DNA of 64,000 bases from Amorphochlora amoebiformis (taxonomy: Eukaryota; Cercozoa; Chlorarachniophyceae). The position numbers were made by a program, and so were the translations under genes. Positions 49,485-64,000 of the stretch are shown here, one piece after another. Within the stretch, counting starts at the first letter, position 1, and every line of letters starts with the position of its first letter. The stretch covers positions 1,054,001-1,118,000 of the forward strand of contig BAAHQB010000016.1 of assembly GCA_054601695.1 (NCBI GenBank). Direction: 5' to 3'. The notes under the pieces were generated by a model, which saw only the letters and a list, made by a program, of their open reading frames with translations, made no database searches and was not told the origin of the DNA.

Positions 49485-49833
49485 CTATATATATTTTATA
49501 CTTATGTATATCATACGCATTCATGTCTTAGAGAGGCATAGATAAAAGTCAGAAAATATAGACATTAGGAGAGAGGAGATCCAGACAAAGAGAATATCCA
49601 TAGAGAGGGATTCACTCGATCTCAACAATAATAAAGGGATATGATCTATCCACTTTCACCTCCTCTCCAGATTTGGCCATGTCGCACTCGACCGGGAAGT
49701 CAAGTTTTTGAATCATGCGCTTGAGACTTTTTCGCGGGACGACGCAATCATCGACGATGAGAACTCGCATTTTTCCCGAAGGAGACTTTCTCATTTTCGA
49801 AGCCAGGAACGAATTTGCCTGCAAATCTGCCAT
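47992..49833 (-). CDS. Response-regulator receiver domain protein
   Basis: Exons 49833-49660 and 48819-47992 give 333 aa; the donor is GTGAAA and the acceptor CAG, phase 0. The receiver (REC) domain spans about residues 22-150. Visible key residues are the acidic pair in VLIVDDC (D28, D29), the phospho-acceptor D79 in [11 protein letters not shown]118 in PIVMRTN and K140 in AVLPKS, each at the place expected in two-component receivers. REC domains take a phosphoryl group from a phospho-His on a histidine kinase or phosphotransfer protein. The second half is hydrophilic and Thr/Asn/Lys-rich ([20 protein letters not shown]) with no visible output domain. The loop after D79 holds an unusual insert ([16 protein letters not shown]). 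The start at 49833 is the first ATG of the open frame. No kinase exons are seen upstream, so this looks like a stand-alone or cytoplasmic receiver rather than the tail of a hybrid kinase. Confidence 0.85.
48835..49510. repeat. (AT)n intron of the receiver gene
   Basis: The single intron (48820-49659) is (AT)n with TACA/TATG variants and a short AC-rich island near 48903. Its last 150 bp next to the first exon are unique. Confidence 0.8.
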
Positions 49834-50245
49834 GTTGACTCTCGAAACTCCAACGCGACTCCCCACGTTTAAGTGGAAAGCTGTCGTGTGTCGAAATATT
49901 TACGGATTATAGTTTTAAACCTTTTTAGCAAATATTGCCTTAATAAATCATGAATTTGGGTAAAGAAGTATAACGTAAATCGTTAACAAGTGTGGAATAG
50001 TTTAGGTGATTTGACAGTTTCAGAACAGCAAAATAAACACGATATAAACATGGGGACCATGAATCCATGATGGCCATTTGATGGGGTTAAATAATAAACA
50101 CGTGTGGTCCATCATCCAGAACATGTACATTGTCCTGCGCTGGCTTGCCATGTGTATGTAATACGTCTTCACACGATCCTTTAGTTATACATATTCTGTG
50201 ATATATATACATATATATTTATATATATATATATATATATCTGTG

Positions 50246-50300
<55 letters not shown>

Positions 50301-50493
50301 CAGTTTTGGACCATAAAAAGAGTATACATATAAATAAAGATATACCGTTTGAAGTTAAATCCCAACTTTAATTAATGAATGATGGATATATGTTGGTATA
50401 CACGTACTTATGATCAGTATATGGTCATGGGCATGACTTAGTACATATATATATATATATATATATATAGATATAAATGTATGTCTATATACT

Positions 50494-50528
<35 letters not shown>

Positions 50529-50605
50529 CTGTATAATTTTTAATATGTATATATGTATATTACATATATATATATATATATATACATATATGTATATGTA
50601 TATAT

Positions 50606-50659
<54 letters not shown>

Positions 50660-50754
50660 TTTGGACACGGTATTCATAACACTGTAATCGTAAACCTTTA
50701 AATTACACTGTCATAAGGATTACAAAATATGAACGCCTAATATCGTTGAACAGC

Positions 50755-50785
<31 letters not shown>

Positions 50786-50818
50786 ATATATATATATATA
50801 TATGTCTGTGTGTGTTAA

Positions 50819-50856
<38 letters not shown>

Positions 50857-50897
50857 AAACATATATATGTACATACATATATATAGTCAAATAATTA

Positions 50898-50958
<61 letters not shown>

Positions 50959-51181
50959 ACACATATACGTATATATGCAATTCCCTTTGAAAACAGTGAT
51001 TCGTATGGATTGTATGGATCGTATGATATGTGACTTTACAGAATTCTCTCACACACCATCGACTGCTGAATGAATTAATAAGCAACTCACTCACAACAGC
51101 GATGAATAGCAACTCACTCACACCAGCGAAGATTCACTTGTAACAATCTTCCTCACAAGATTAACGTGCACTCTACTGTGA
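49834..51181. other. Intergenic, partly (AT)n
   Basis: 49834-50200 is unique, AT-rich sequence without a gene. 50200-50980 is mostly (AT)n. From 51070 to 51155 the phrase AGCAACTCACTCACA(A/C)CAGCGA occurs twice. A minus-strand frame over 51118-51240 ([16 protein letters not shown]) competes with the WD40 last exon but does not join it in phase. Confidence 0.5.
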
Positions 51182-61880
<10,699 letters not shown>

Positions 61881-61886
61881 CTGAAT

Positions 61887-62575
61887 CAATATTAACATAA
61901 CACACTTTTAATATTAACATAACACACTTTTAATATTAACATAACACACTTTTAATATTAACATAAGACACTTTTAATATTAACATAACGCACTTTTAAT
62001 ATTAACATAACACACTTTTAATATTAACATAACGCACTTTTAATATTAACATAACACACTTTTAATATTAACATAACACACTTTTTAATATTAACATAAG
62101 ACACTTTTAATATTAACATAAGACACTTTTAATATTAACATAAGACACTTTTAATATTAACATAAGACACTTTTAATATTAACATAAGACACTTTTAATA
62201 TTAACATAAGACACTTTTAATATTAACATAACACACTTCTAATATTAACATAAGACACTTCTAATATTAACATAAGACACTTTTAATATTAACATAAGAC
62301 ACTTTTAATATTAACATAAGACACTTTTAATATTAACATAACACACTTTTTAATATTAACATAAGACACTTTTAATATTAACATAAGACACTTTTAATAT
62401 TAACATAAGACACTTTTAATATTAACATAAGACACTTTTAATATTAACATAACACACTTCTAATATTAACATAAGACACTTCTAATATTAACATAAGACA
62501 CTTTTAATATTAACATAAGACACTTTTAATATTAACATAAGACACTTTTAATATTAACATAACACACTTTCAACA
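61887..62575. repeat. 22-bp satellite AATATTAACATAACACACTTTT
   Basis: About 31 head-to-tail units of 22 bp. Variants are AAGACAC for AACACAC, CTTCT for CTTTT, and a few 23-bp units. Blocks of variants recur in the same order, pointing to segmental duplication inside the array. It ends beside the possible first exon at 62576-62568. Confidence 0.93.
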
Positions 62576-62614
62576 TTCACGTCTTGGGTTAGGCAACATT
62601 TAAGTGTGTGTGTT

Positions 62615-63800
<1,186 letters not shown>

Positions 63801-63829
63801 CATGTACACATTGATAAATATAACAATAT

Positions 63830-64000
63830 AAAGAGAAGAAAAGAGACAGAGAGACAGAGAGCACGAAACAGAGAGGAGGAGAGGGAGAGATTGAGAATCA
63901 GAAAGAGGTCGAGAGAGAGAGAGATTAAGAAAGAGAGAGAACGAGAGAGATTGAGAATGAGAGAGAGAGAGAGAGATTGAGAGAGAGAGATTGAGAGAGA
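63830..64000. repeat. GA-rich tract at window end
   Basis: Degenerate AGAGAGAGAGATTGAGA sequence runs off the right edge of the window. Confidence 0.85.

Overview
This is nuclear DNA of an intron-rich unicellular eukaryote. Protein-coding exons are short (about 10-230 bp), spliced at GT-AG boundaries with loose donors (GTATAT, GTCCTC, GTTTAT and similar), and separated by introns made mostly of (AT)n microsatellite. Other introns are built from purine/pyrimidine tracts, TTAGGG-like repeats and minisatellites. There are no operons, ribosome binding sites, CRISPR arrays or insertion sequences. The lineage cannot be named from the sequence alone. The gene set (CAMK-type kinase, PH-DEP protein, 7TM-RGS receptor, two-component receiver, WD40 protein) fits a free-living protist.

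All gene models were spliced by eye, using open frame, GT/AG borders and matching intron phase. Layout: (1) <4-4712 (+), 3' part of a CAMK-like Ser/Thr kinase. (2) 5148-13638 (+), a 27-exon PH and DEP domain protein of about 744 aa. (3) 13639-14889, non-coding. (4) 14890-20544 (-), a Ser/Pro-rich protein whose last exon resembles the end of an RGS domain. (5) 21323-34021 (-), a receptor of about 757 aa in 26 exons, with hydrophobic helices, a full RGS domain and a PH-like tail. (6) 34022-37452, mostly (AT)n. (7) 37453-39500 (-), a small unknown gene. (8) 39732-40716 (+), coding-like exons not fully resolved. (9) 42320-46495 (+), a membrane protein of about 250 aa. (10) 46496-47991, mostly intergenic with a doubtful exon and a GATATC palindrome cluster. 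(11) 47992-49833 (-), a response-regulator receiver protein of 333 aa. (12) 51182-61880 (-), a WD40-repeat protein of at least 237 aa whose introns carry most of the window's satellites. (13) 61887-64000, satellite, (AT)n and GA-rich sequence.

Taken together the genes are rich in signalling parts: a kinase, a PH-DEP adaptor, a receptor with its own RGS (G-protein off-switch) domain, and a receiver. The long Tyr/Ile-rich reading frames seen everywhere are translations of (TA)n and are not genes. Large Ser/Leu-rich, Arg/Glu-rich and Pro/Asn-rich frames are translations of GA, CT and CCCTAA tracts.
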